Under the pieces are notes generated by a model that had not been told where the DNA came from, did not search any database, and worked only from the letters and a program-made list of their open reading frames with translations. From Rubricoccus marinus (GTDB lineage: Bacteria; Bacteroidota; Rhodothermia; Rhodothermales; Rubricoccaceae), in NCBI RefSeq assembly GCF_002257665.1, contig NZ_MQWB01000014.1, forward strand, positions 26,453-90,452: 64,000 nucleotides of DNA, given 5' to 3'. Positions within the stretch are counted from its first letter, which is position 1. Each line of letters begins with the position of its first letter. Shown here one piece after another: positions 35,015-43,104 of the stretch. Both the position numbers and the translations under genes were made by a program.

Positions 35015-35594
35015 CGCTCTCGAGGGTGCGGTCGACGACCTGGTCTACCATGTCGCCGAAAACGGGGCTCTCGTCCTGCGTCCGCACCCAGGCCGCCGCG
35101 TCCGCCAGCTCGGACCGCGTCGGGGCGAGCGCCCGGAGGTCCTGGAAGTGGACGCTCCTCGGCCCCCGGTCCACGGCCGCGAAGAGCTTGAGCGCAACGA
35201 GCGTCCGCCGCCCGACGAGGCCGAGTTCCAGGCCGCCCGGGGGACCGCCGAACCGGAGCCACGTGAGGTCGTCGCCCAGGCCGGGCGGGAGGCCCGTCCG
35301 CCACTGCGCAGCGATCTCGGTGTTGAGCCAGTCCGACGGGAGCCCGAGGTCGCGGGCCACCGCGGCGGCGGCGCGCACGACCGGCTCCGGGAGCGGCTCC
35401 GGGTGCTCGACCCCGCGGCCGGACGATGCCGACACGCGCGCGATCACGTCCACGTCGGTCGTGGTCCGGTCGACGAGCCCGAGGAGGCGGAGCGCGGCGC
35501 CCCCCACGGCCACCAAGCGCGCGGCTTCCCCGTCGGCCGCGAGGAGCTCGCCGAGAGCCGTGAGGGCTCGTTCGAGAGGGATAGCACCAACCAT
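35007..35594 (-). CDS. Nucleotidyltransferase, DUF6036/AbiEii-like
   Basis: This is a 195-aa protein. The polymerase-beta-type signature is LVAVGGAALRLLGLVDRTTT followed at once by DVDVIARV (GG, then D-x-D). A later conserved stretch, VALKLFAAVDRGPRSVHFQD, supplies the K and D residues of the family, and the end (AAAWVRTQDESPVFGDMVDQ) is helical. DUF6036 and AbiEii proteins use nucleotides to modify tRNA or other targets and act as toxins in several type IV toxin-antitoxin or abortive-infection loci. The ATG at 35594 lies 6 bases from an inverted-repeat operator. The gene overlaps its partner by 8 bases and sits on the opposite strand of the trb operon. Confidence 0.75.
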   Translation of the reverse strand: MVGAIPLERALTALGELLAADGEAARLVAVGGAALRLLGLVDRTTTDVDVIARVSASSGRGVEHPEPLPEPVVRAAAAVARDLGLPSDWLNTEIAAQWRTGLPPGLGDDLTWLRFGGPPGGLELGLVGRRTLVALKLFAAVDRGPRSVHFQDLRALAPTRSELADAAAWVRTQDESPVFGDMVDQVVDRTLESDD

Positions 35595-35600
35595 GGGACC

Positions 35601-35629
35601 GATTGTCTTTCGTATCGCGAAAGATAATC
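35601..35629 (-). promoter_or_regulatory. Operator/promoter of the nucleotidyltransferase pair
   Basis: GATTGTCTTTCG (35601-35612) and CGAAAGATAATC (35618-35629) form an inverted repeat with one mismatch around TATCG. It is AT-rich, 6 bases upstream of the minus-strand start codon, and the right place for autorepression by the partner protein. The 250 bases from here to trbJ hold no gene. Confidence 0.6.
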
Positions 35630-35846
35630 AATCGAACCCGGTGCACCTCGTCTCTCGACTCGCTCTCCCCACCCCGATGGGGTCGGCCTCAGTGGGCGGC
35701 CTCGAGTCCTACGCCCTGGTCGGCTGGCGCAGCACGTCCAGGGGTGAGCGCATCGACCACGCGCAAGGCCTCGGAGTCCCGCGTGAGCCGCCAGAGGCCC
35801 GGACCGCGCTCTCGGGGTGACGCCACTCCCACGAGCCCCCAGAACC

Positions 35847-36608
35847 ATGCTCCGTCCCAGCCTGTCCCTGCGCCTCGCGCGCATCCTCCGCCTCCGGCGC
35901 TCCGTCGGCCTCGCGGCGATGCTCGGCCTCGTCGCGCTCGCGCCCGCCCAGGAGGCGAAGGCGCAGTGGGCCGTCGTCGACCCGGCCCACATCGCGAAGT
36001 CGGTCATGAACGGCCGCCAGATCGTCCAGCAGCTCGCCGCCCAGCGCGACCAGCTCCGGGCCTTCCGCGACAACGTCCGCAAGCTCCGGTCCTACAACGT
36101 CCGCGACGTGACGGGCTTCATGTCGCACCTCGACCGGACGATCGCCTCCGGCGGCCAGCTCGCCTACTCGTCGGCCAACCTCGGGCGCGAGTTCGACCAG
36201 GCGTACCGCTCGTTCGACCTCGCCGACCCGACGGCCGAGATCGGGCGCGTGCTCGAGAACCAGCTCTCGGGCTCGCTCAACACGCTCCGAGCGCTCCGCG
36301 AGCACGCGACGCAGCTCCAGGCGTCGCGCCGCGACCTCCAGGGGTTCCAGAGCCAGGTCCGCTCGGCGACGAGCGCCCAGCAGGTCGCCGAGCTCCAGGG
36401 GACCATCCAGGCCTACCAGGCGCAGGAGACCCAGATGCTCCGGCAGGTCATGATGCTCCAGGTCGACCAGGCGGCGCGCGCCGAGGCGAGCGAGGCGGCC
36501 GTGCAGGCCTACGCCCGCGAGGTCGGCAAGGCGCAGACGGCGCGGAGCCGCGACTACGCCCGCCGGATGGGCGGTCGGGACTACGGCCGCGGCCCGGTCA
36601 TCGAGTAG
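35847..36608 (+). CDS. trbJ: TrbJ (VirB5-like) conjugation protein
   Basis: This is a 253-aa secreted protein. A signal peptide ends at APAQEAKAQWAVVDPAHIAK; the mature part is a long coiled coil (MNGRQIVQQLAAQRDQLRAF; LQASRRDLQGFQSQVRSATS). It ends RDYGRGPVIE. TrbJ/VirB5 proteins sit at the pilus and help contact the recipient cell. It restarts the plus-strand operon after the inserted nucleotidyltransferase pair. Confidence 0.85.
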   Translation: MLRPSLSLRLARILRLRRSVGLAAMLGLVALAPAQEAKAQWAVVDPAHIAKSVMNGRQIVQQLAAQRDQLRAFRDNVRKLRSYNVRDVTGFMSHLDRTIASGGQLAYSSANLGREFDQAYRSFDLADPTAEIGRVLENQLSGSLNTLRALREHATQLQASRRDLQGFQSQVRSATSAQQVAELQGTIQAYQAQETQMLRQVMMLQVDQAARAEASEAAVQAYAREVGKAQTARSRDYARRMGGRDYGRGPVIE

Positions 36609-36694
36609 CGCCCGGCACTGCCGGATGACGGGAGGGCCGTCACCGCCGTCGCCTAGCGTCGGTGGCGATGGCCCTCTCACTCATTTCCAGACCC

Positions 36695-37171
36695 ATGCCC
36701 CGCTCCGTTCCTTCCGTGCTCCTCGCCGCTCTCGTCATCCTCGCTGCCGGTTGCGGTCCTGGCGATGCGCCAGAGGCTACGCCGAGCGAGGCCGCGCCGG
36801 GCGTCGCCCACCTCCAGGCGTGTCTCAACGACGCGCCGACCGAGCCGTGCCCCGCCAACCCCGATGTGGACGGGGCCTACTGGACGGCCCAGCAGGAGGC
36901 GCAGAGCGTGGCCTACCTCGACGCCGCCGAGCTCTGCCTCCGCGCCGCCATCGACGGGCACAGGGCAGCCCGCGAGGGCGCCTGCGTCGACGTCTACCAG
37001 GCCTACGTCGCCGAGGGCGTCCGCTCCGACCTGGGCGGGCGCCTGGACGAGACCGAGGCGCGGCGCGGGTACGCCAAGGCTCGGATCGCGCTCCAACGCC
37101 AGCGCTCCCAGACGTTCATCGACGGGATGCGGGCCAACCCCGGCCCGGACGTCCCTCAGACCATCGACTAG
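36695..37171 (+). CDS. Small lipoprotein in the TrbK position
   Basis: This is a 158-aa protein starting MPRSVPSVLLAALVILAAGC, with a lipobox LAAGC and cleavage before Cys20. The mature part has four further Cys (QACLNDAPTEPCPAN, ELCLRAAIDG, GACVDVYQAYVA) that could form two disulfides, and a helical charged C-terminus. It occupies the place of TrbK, the IncP entry-exclusion lipoprotein, between trbJ and trbL. It is longer than TrbK (~70 aa) and I see no direct similarity, so exclusion is only inferred. Confidence 0.7.
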   Translation: MPRSVPSVLLAALVILAAGCGPGDAPEATPSEAAPGVAHLQACLNDAPTEPCPANPDVDGAYWTAQQEAQSVAYLDAAELCLRAAIDGHRAAREGACVDVYQAYVAEGVRSDLGGRLDETEARRGYAKARIALQRQRSQTFIDGMRANPGPDVPQTID

Positions 37172-37174
37172 CCC

Positions 37175-38125
37175 GTGACGAGCCTGCCCCTCCGACCTCT
37201 CCACGCCGACCGCCAGCAGCCTCGCGCGCGCCGCGTGCTCGGTGGAGCGGGTCTCGCGGCCCTCGCCCTCGCGCTCGCCCCAGAGGCCGCGGCGCAGCTC
37301 CCGCCCCCGGAGGTGCTCGACACGATCGTCGAGGACTTCCGCACGGCGGCCGACTCGGCCCGGCCCGCGCTCCTCGCCATCGCGCGCGGGACGTTCGGCG
37401 TGCTGGCGATCATCGAGATCGCGCTCAGCGGGCTCTTCTGGACGCTCCGCGCCGAGGGTCCGTACAAGGTGCTCACCGGGCTCGTCGTCAAGCTGGGGTG
37501 GCTCGCGTTCGCCTTCGGGCTCATCGCGACGTTCGACCAGTGGTTTCCGCCGGTCATCAACGGGTTCCTCGCGGCGGGGCAGTCGGCCTCCCCGGGCACG
37601 TTCAGCCCGGGTGAGGTGCTGGGTCTCGGCGTGCAGATCTCGACGTCGATGGTGGGAGCCATGTTCGAGGAGCTGTCGCTGCTCGACATCGACGGCCCGA
37701 CGCTGACCAACATCGTGCTCGTGGCCATCGCGGCGCTCGTGATGGAGATCCTCTTCGCCGTCATCGCGGGCATGGTCGTCCTGGTGCTCGTCGAGTCGTT
37801 CCTTGTCTTGGCGTGCGGGTCGCTCGTGCTCGGGTTCGCCGCGTTTCGCGGGACGGCGTCGCTCGCCGACCGGTTCGTGGCCTACGTGTTCGCGGTCGGG
37901 ATCAAGCTGTTCCTGCTCTTCCTGCTCGTCTCCGTCGGGATGGACATCGCGGAGGCGTGGCTCCCCATCATCGAGTCGAACCCGGGCGACGTGGCGCCGA
38001 TGCTGGCCGTCCTGGGCGGGGCGATCACGTTCGCGCTGCTCGTGATCGTGCTGCCGTCGAAGGCGTCCTCGTTCCTCACGCGCGACTTCCAGCCCGGCTT
38101 CGTCAAGGCGCTCGCGTCCGTGTAG
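37175..38125 (+). CDS. trbL: TrbL (VirB6-like) polytopic membrane protein
   Basis: This is a 316-aa protein, GTG start 3 bases after the lipoprotein stop. A signal-like N-terminus ends in APEAAAQLPPPEVLD; five to six membrane helices follow (GTFGVLAIIEIALSGLFWTL; IVLVAIAALVMEILFAVIAG; FVAYVFAVGIKLFLLFLLVS). The conserved ESFLVLACGSLVLGFAAFRG is the TrbL/VirB6 core. It forms part of the inner-membrane channel. The C-terminus is short (ends FVKALASV); many TrbL proteins have a long soluble tail. Confidence 0.88.
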   Translation: MTSLPLRPLHADRQQPRARRVLGGAGLAALALALAPEAAAQLPPPEVLDTIVEDFRTAADSARPALLAIARGTFGVLAIIEIALSGLFWTLRAEGPYKVLTGLVVKLGWLAFAFGLIATFDQWFPPVINGFLAAGQSASPGTFSPGEVLGLGVQISTSMVGAMFEELSLLDIDGPTLTNIVLVAIAALVMEILFAVIAGMVVLVLVESFLVLACGSLVLGFAAFRGTASLADRFVAYVFAVGIKLFLLFLLVSVGMDIAEAWLPIIESNPGDVAPMLAVLGGAITFALLVIVLPSKASSFLTRDFQPGFVKALASV

Positions 38126-38160
38126 GCCCCGGCGCGCCCCCTGCGTTCTGGCTTGGCCCG

Positions 38161-38202
38161 CAGGGTGTAATCGTGATTCCATGGAATCGTAGGTACACCC
38201 TG
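38161..38202. repeat. 42-bp interrupted inverted repeat between trbL and the ATPase gene
   Basis: CAGGGTGTA (38161-38169) and TACACCCTG (38194-38202) are outer arms; GATTCCA (38175-38181) and TGGAATC (38182-38188, sharing the central CATG) are inner arms; five unmatched bases separate them on each side. It lies between two convergent genes, so it could be a two-way terminator, but the two-part symmetry looks more like a protein-binding or recombination site at the edge of the inserted ATPase gene. Confidence 0.7.
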
Positions 38203-38234
38203 TGGCGTGACCCAGCGCTCTCATGCTGCGGGCT

Positions 38235-39389
38235 TCAAGACCCGGCGACGAAAAGCCGGAGCCAGGCCGCGAAGAAGGGGTCCTCGAGCCGCACCCGGAC
38301 CCCTCCCTGGTGCTCCTCCTCGCGCGCGACGCCGGCCTTGACGAGCCCAGCGATGGCCGCCTGCATCGTGCTCGGCGAGGAGAGGTCGTAGGCGCGGAGG
38401 AGCTCGCCGGCGTACAACCCGGTCCCCCCCTCACGCGCGACGGCGAGGAGCGCCTGCTTCTGAGTCCGGCTGAGCCCGTTCCACGTCTGGGTGTAGAACG
38501 GGTCGTCTCGGCTCGCCAAGCGCTCGAGCGTGGCCCGGACGCGCTCGGCCGTCACCGGATCGCCCGTGGCGAGCGCCTCAGCCCACGCCTCATGGGCGAG
38601 GCGCTGAACGTTGTACGGGACATCCTCGGCGAGGTCAAGAATCGCCTCGACGGCGTCGTCGGACACGTCGAGCCCGGCGTCGGCGAAGCCGGACATGAGG
38701 GCGGGGCGGAAGTCCTCTCGGGCCACGGGGCCGACGAAGAGCCGCGCGCCTAAGCGGTAGAACGGGCGGCTCTCGTCGCCGGTCATCTCGGCCAGCATCC
38801 GCGTCTTCGAGCCCGCGAACACGTAGCCGACGTGGTCGTGGGTCTGGACGGCAGCGCGGACCTGGCCCTCGGCGCTCACGCCACCGTCCTCGACGACGCG
38901 CTGGAACTCGTCAATCACCACGGCGACGGGGTGCTCGGCGTCCGCCGCGAGCGCGTCGATGCCCGTCAGCGCGTCGGCGATGAGCGTGGCGTCGGGGCTG
39001 CGCGCTTCCGCGGCGAGCGAGGCCGAGAAGGTATCGGTGAGGGGGTTGTAGCTCAGCTGGGGGCGGAGCGCACCGAACGCCTCCTGCACCTTCCGCCCCG
39101 CTTTCTGGACCGGCCCGGTGAGCCGCTTCGCGCCGTCGGCGACGATCCGCTCGGCGAGCGCGGTGAGCGACGGGTAGCCCTCGGCGTTGTACCGGAGGAC
39201 GACGACGCCCTCGACCTCCGCCCGTTCAGCAGCGGCGCGGAGGATGGACGTCTTGCCGAAGCGGCGCGGGCCGATAAGGAAGAGCCGCTCGCGCCCACGG
39301 AGCGCGCGGACGACGGTGTCGACCTCGTCGGTCCGGTCGACGATCTCGGTGGCGGAGAGCTCGCGGCCGAACTCGAAGGGGTTGTTCAT
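38235..39389 (-). CDS. AAA ATPase with C-terminal winged helix (archaeal-ATPase type)
   Basis: This is a 384-aa protein starting MNNPFEFGRELSATEIVDRT. Walker A is LIGPRRFGKTSILRAAAERA (residues ~38-57), Walker B VAVVIDEFQRVVEDG, sensor region HVGYVFAGSKTRML. The last ~90 residues (TQKQALLAVAREGGTGLYAG; STMQAAIAGLVKAGVAREEE; RVRLEDPFFAAWLRLF) form a winged helix. This is the STAND-like archaeal-type ATPase group, often found as single-gene cargo near defence or mobile genes; biochemical roles are mostly unknown. It is inserted on the opposite strand between trbL and trbF, flanked by an inverted repeat and a palindromic promoter region. Confidence 0.85.
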   Translation of the reverse strand: MNNPFEFGRELSATEIVDRTDEVDTVVRALRGRERLFLIGPRRFGKTSILRAAAERAEVEGVVVLRYNAEGYPSLTALAERIVADGAKRLTGPVQKAGRKVQEAFGALRPQLSYNPLTDTFSASLAAEARSPDATLIADALTGIDALAADAEHPVAVVIDEFQRVVEDGGVSAEGQVRAAVQTHDHVGYVFAGSKTRMLAEMTGDESRPFYRLGARLFVGPVAREDFRPALMSGFADAGLDVSDDAVEAILDLAEDVPYNVQRLAHEAWAEALATGDPVTAERVRATLERLASRDDPFYTQTWNGLSRTQKQALLAVAREGGTGLYAGELLRAYDLSSPSTMQAAIAGLVKAGVAREEEHQGGVRVRLEDPFFAAWLRLFVAGS

Positions 39390-39392
39390 GGG

Positions 39393-39425
39393 TTACGTCG
39401 ATCAACGTTACGCCAATCTACGTAA
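39393..39425 (-). promoter_or_regulatory. Palindromic promoter/operator of the AAA ATPase
   Basis: TTACGT (39393-39398) and ACGTAA (39420-39425) bracket a central AACGTT. Within it CGTAGATTG and CGTTGATCG (minus strand) form a direct repeat. It is AT-rich and immediately upstream of the ATPase ATG at 39389, so an operator for autoregulation or a sensor is likely. Confidence 0.5.
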
Positions 39426-39523
39426 TGAGCGGGTTGAGGCTAGCGCCCGCAGCAGATGGGCGAGAGGGAGTGAGCCTCCGAACCCTGCGAGCGCGCTCAG
39501 GGAGCAGAAGCCTCCCGCCGTCC

Positions 39524-40411
39524 ATGCCGCTGCCTCGTCTACGCCGCCCGTCTTCCAACGGGACCGCTCCGTCGACGCGGCAGAGCCCGAAGCCCGAGGG
39601 CTGGGACTACGACGGGAAGACGCCGCCGGAGGTGCTCCGCGGCCGGTCCGAGTTCCACCGCGCGTTCTCCGACCTCGCGCGTGGCAAGCGGAACTGGCAG
39701 GTCGCCGCCTTCTTCGCGTTCGCCGTGCTCGCGCTCGCCGTCGCCGGGCTGGTGACGCTCGCGGCCCAGAGCCGGGTCGTCCCGTACGTCGTCGAGGTTG
39801 ACCGGCTCGGCCGGGCGTCCGCGATCGCGCCTGCCGAGGCGGTCCCGGCGGTCGCCGACCGCGTCGTGATCGCGGCGCTCTCGGCGTTCGTCTCCAACAT
39901 CCGGACGGTCTACGCCGACCCCGTCGCGCAGCGCGACGCCGTCTACCGGGCCTACGCCTACGTCGGCGGCGACGCGCGGGCGTTCCTGGAGGGCTACTTC
40001 TCCGACCCGCAGAACGACCCGCGGCGCCTAGGCAAGGGCGCCCGGCGGAGCGTCGAGGTCGTCGCCGTGATCCCGGTACCCGGAGCGGCCTCTGGTGCCC
40101 GGACGTATCGCGTGACGTGGAACGAGACCGAGTCGTCGCCCCAGCGCGGCGACACCGAGCGGGCGTGGGAGGGCTACCTGTCCGTCGTCGTCGCGCCTCC
40201 GACGACGACGGAGGGCATCGAGCGGAACCCGTTGGGCGTGTTCGTGACCGACCTGTCGTGGAGCCCACTTGCGGGCGCGACCGAGGTGGAGGGCGACGAG
40301 CCCGAGGCGCCAGAGGCCGAGCCCGACGAGGCGCCTGCGCTCCGGGGCGTCCTCGCGCGCCCGACGCCCGACCCCCGACTGGCGGCCCGCCCAGACACCC
40401 TCCGCCCCTAG
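39524..40411 (+). CDS. trbF: TrbF (VirB8-like)
   Basis: This is a 295-aa bitopic protein. A cytoplasmic arm (WDYDGKTPPEVLRGRSEFHR) precedes one membrane helix (AFFAFAVLALAVAGLVTLAA) and the periplasmic NTF2-like domain (VVPYVVEVDRLGRASAIAPA; YRVTWNETESSPQRGD; WEGYLSVVVAPPTTTEGIER), typical of TrbF/VirB8. The acidic C-terminal ~45 residues (EGDEPEAPEAEPDEAPA) are an extension. The start at 39524 is chosen because it matches family N-termini; the frame opens 33 codons earlier. Confidence 0.88.
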   Translation: MPLPRLRRPSSNGTAPSTRQSPKPEGWDYDGKTPPEVLRGRSEFHRAFSDLARGKRNWQVAAFFAFAVLALAVAGLVTLAAQSRVVPYVVEVDRLGRASAIAPAEAVPAVADRVVIAALSAFVSNIRTVYADPVAQRDAVYRAYAYVGGDARAFLEGYFSDPQNDPRRLGKGARRSVEVVAVIPVPGAASGARTYRVTWNETESSPQRGDTERAWEGYLSVVVAPPTTTEGIERNPLGVFVTDLSWSPLAGATEVEGDEPEAPEAEPDEAPALRGVLARPTPDPRLAARPDTLRP

Positions 40412-40415
40412 CCAC

Positions 40416-40433
40416 CTAGGGTCTAGACCCTAG
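40416..40433. promoter_or_regulatory. Perfect 18-bp CTAG palindrome before trbG
   Basis: CTAGGGTCTAGACCCTAG is a perfect palindrome and the best copy of the family in the window. It begins 4 bases after the trbF stop and ends 15 bases before the trbG start. It defines the consensus for the sites around parA, traF and trbE. Confidence 0.8.
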
Positions 40434-40448
40434 CCAACTCCTTGCTCC

Positions 40449-41480
40449 ATGTTCGCCCGACTCCCCCTTCTCGCCGCCCTCCTCGTCTTCGCCGCCTCGG
40501 CGTCAGCGCAGTCGCCAGAGGCCACCCCAGACGTTCAGACCGTCGTAGACCTCAGCGCCACACCGGCCTCTGGCGTCGCGGAGCGCGCCGTCGGCCGTCC
40601 GGTCGGCGACGGGTTCGACGGCGGCGCCGTCGTGGTGACCGCGGGCGAGATGGAGGAGGCGCTCGGCGAGCTCGTCCGCGAGTACCAGCGGACGGGCCGC
40701 GCGGGCGTGCTCCGCCAGTCGGCCGTATGGGTCTTCCCGTTCGGGCACACCCAGCCGGTGCTCGCCTGCGCGCCGCTGCGAGCGTCCGTGGTCGAGCTCG
40801 AGGAGGGCGAGACGGTCCTGGGCGTCGTTGCCGGCGACACCGAGCGGTTCGCCATCGACCTCACCACGACGGGGCCGGGGGGCCGGACGCCGCTCGTGGT
40901 CGTGAAGCCGCTGGCGTACGACGTGACGACGAACGTCGTCGTCTCGACCGACCGCCGCGTTTACCACGTCACGCTCGACTCGGCACCCCGCCCCAGCAGG
41001 GGAGGGGACTTGAATCCGCAGTCGCGCTACGCCCGCCACGTCCGGTTCTACTACCCCGACGACGCGCTCGCCGCCCTCGCGGCGGCCGAGAGCGGGGCGC
41101 CCGTCCGAGCAGCGCCGCCAGTCTCTGGCGACGGCGTCTCGCTCGACGACCTGTCGTTCGGCTACGAGTGGTCGGGCTCGCCCGAGCTCCGCGAGCGCCT
41201 TGAGCGCGTGTTCGACGACGGGGTCCACACCTACCTCCAGCTCTCGGCCGACCCGAGCGGGGAGGCCCCCGTGCTCTACGCCATCGGACCGGACGGCTCG
41301 CGCGAGATCGTCAACTACGCCTACCGCCCCGGCCGTGCGGGCGCCGGGACCTACGTCGCCGACCGGGTGCTCGACCGGGCTGACCTGGTGGTCGGGGCGA
41401 CGGTCAAGAAGGGGCCGTTCGGGCTCTTCGGCCGCCGCCAGGTCGAGCGGTTCGTCCGCATCGCCCGCGTCCCGCGCTAG
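40449..41480 (+). CDS. trbG: TrbG (VirB9-like)
   Basis: This is a 343-aa periplasmic component. A signal peptide ends in FAASASAQSPEATPDV. The N-terminal VirB9 domain has VFPFGHTQPVLACAPLRASV and ETVLGVVAGDTERFAIDLTT. The C-terminal domain has LDDLSFGYEWSGSPELRERL, FDDGVHTYLQL and the closing GPFGLFGRRQVERFVRIARV. VirB9 proteins form the outer-membrane core ring with VirB10. A short Gly/Arg-rich insert (APRPSRGGDLNPQS) interrupts the middle. Confidence 0.9.
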   Translation: MFARLPLLAALLVFAASASAQSPEATPDVQTVVDLSATPASGVAERAVGRPVGDGFDGGAVVVTAGEMEEALGELVREYQRTGRAGVLRQSAVWVFPFGHTQPVLACAPLRASVVELEEGETVLGVVAGDTERFAIDLTTTGPGGRTPLVVVKPLAYDVTTNVVVSTDRRVYHVTLDSAPRPSRGGDLNPQSRYARHVRFYYPDDALAALAAAESGAPVRAAPPVSGDGVSLDDLSFGYEWSGSPELRERLERVFDDGVHTYLQLSADPSGEAPVLYAIGPDGSREIVNYAYRPGRAGAGTYVADRVLDRADLVVGATVKKGPFGLFGRRQVERFVRIARVPR

Positions 41481-41510
41481 CCGACGCCGTCCACTCAACC
41501 GCCCATCCAG

Positions 41511-43103
41511 ATGGCCCACGACCCTTTCGACGCCCCCGACGGCGACGCCCCTCGCCATCCCGCCCTCGACGATTTCGAGCTGGCGGACGCAGCTCCGTCT
41601 GATTCCGACGAGCCATTCTCGTTCGACGCCGACGAGCCCGAGGCCCCGCGCGGCGACTTCCTCTCGGGCACCGACGACGGCCGCTACGAGCCCGTCCGCG
41701 TCAACCGCCGCCTGGTTCTCGGCGGGCTCCTGATCGCGGGCGCCGCCGTGCTCCTGGGTCTCCTCGTGCTTTCGGGCGACCCGGCCACGCCCGACGCCGA
41801 CCTCACGGTCGAGCGGCCCGAGGCGGCACCTCCCGAGTTCCTGGAGCGGGGCGACCCGTATGCAACCGACGACGGCGCCAGGCTCGCGGCTGAGCCGGAC
41901 GTGCTCTACGCCGATCCGTACGCGGATCCCTATGGCGCGGCCTACGTCACTCCGCCCTACACGCCGGACTACGGCTCCACGGCGTCGGTCAGCCCGACGG
42001 CCGCGGCTCCGTCGTACACGTCGCCCTCGTACGCCTCGGGTGGCGCGATGGCGATGGGGGAGACGGCGACGCCAGAGGCCGACGCCTTCGAACGCGCGCT
42101 GCTCTCGCCCGTCGTGGCCCGCGCGGGCGCGCTCACGCTCGACGCGGCCTCGCCATTCGGTGGGCCGCCGCCCGAGGCCGTGCCTCTCGACCCCGAGCTC
42201 CAGCGCGAGGTCGACGAGATCCGCCTGATCGCCGAGCAGTTCGCGCCGCCGACCGCTGCGCCGGAGGCCCGGGAGCGTGCGCCTCTGGCGACGGCGGCTA
42301 TTCCTCCGACGGCGAGCCCGTCCGGAGGCCTGGTCGCGCCAGAGGCGCCGCGCAGGGCCTCTGGCGGTTCGCCCGGCCCCGAGAGCCGCCGGGCGTTCGC
42401 GGCGCGCACGTCAACGCTCGGCGAGGGCCGCTACGGCGTCCGCGTTCAGTCGCCCGAGACGCCGTTCGTGCTGCAGGCCGGGACGGTGATCCCGGCCGCG
42501 CTCGTGACCGGGCTCGACTCCGAGCTGCCCGGCGCCGTTACGGGCCAAGTCACGCGCGACGTCTACGACAGCCGCTCGCAGCGCCACGTGCTCGTCCCGA
42601 AGGGGAGCCGGCTCATCGGCGAGTACGACGACCAGATCGCCTACGGCCAGAACCGAGCGCTCGTCGCCTGGACGCGGCTCGTCTTCCCCGACGGCCGCTC
42701 GGTCGCGCTCCCCGGCCTGGACGCGAAGGACCTCCGGGGCTACTCGGGCCTCCGGGGCCGCGTCGACCGCCACTTTATGCAGACGTTCGGCTCGGCCGTC
42801 CTGCTCGCGACCGTCGGCGCGGGCGCCCAGCTCGCGCTGCCCGACGGCGGGCGGGGCGAGGACTACGCGCAGAGCCCGCAGGAGGTGATCGCGGGCCAGA
42901 TCGCGCTCGAGCTCTCGCGCGTGGCCTCGAAGGTGGTCGAGCGCGGGCTCGACGTGCAGCCGACGCTCCGGATCGCGCCGGGCCACCGGTTCACGGTCTT
43001 CCTCGCGCGCGACCTCGCTTTCGCCGGGCCGTACAAGACGCCTCCGGCGGAGCTCCGCTTTGTGCGGCCGTCCGTGCCGCGCCGCTCGCCGTCAGGGCGG
43101 TAG
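41511..43103 (+). CDS. trbI: TrbI (VirB10-like)
   Basis: This is a 530-aa protein spanning the envelope. The N-terminal ~60 residues are acidic and cytoplasmic; one membrane helix follows (LVLGGLLIAGAAVLLGLLVL). The ~200-residue periplasmic linker is rich in Pro, Ala, Tyr and Glu (ADPYADPYGAAYVTPPYTPD). The C-terminal VirB10 beta domain runs from LGEGRYGVRVQSPETPFVLQ through AGTVIPAALVTGLDSELPG, LVPKGSRLIGEYDDQIAYGQ and HRFTVFLARDLAFAGPY. It links ATPases to the outer-membrane pore. Two copies of the window-wide GCCAGAGGC motif occur head to head near 42341-42363 in the linker. Confidence 0.92.
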   Translation: MAHDPFDAPDGDAPRHPALDDFELADAAPSDSDEPFSFDADEPEAPRGDFLSGTDDGRYEPVRVNRRLVLGGLLIAGAAVLLGLLVLSGDPATPDADLTVERPEAAPPEFLERGDPYATDDGARLAAEPDVLYADPYADPYGAAYVTPPYTPDYGSTASVSPTAAAPSYTSPSYASGGAMAMGETATPEADAFERALLSPVVARAGALTLDAASPFGGPPPEAVPLDPELQREVDEIRLIAEQFAPPTAAPEARERAPLATAAIPPTASPSGGLVAPEAPRRASGGSPGPESRRAFAARTSTLGEGRYGVRVQSPETPFVLQAGTVIPAALVTGLDSELPGAVTGQVTRDVYDSRSQRHVLVPKGSRLIGEYDDQIAYGQNRALVAWTRLVFPDGRSVALPGLDAKDLRGYSGLRGRVDRHFMQTFGSAVLLATVGAGAQLALPDGGRGEDYAQSPQEVIAGQIALELSRVASKVVERGLDVQPTLRIAPGHRFTVFLARDLAFAGPYKTPPAELRFVRPSVPRRSPSGR

Positions 43104-43104
43104 C

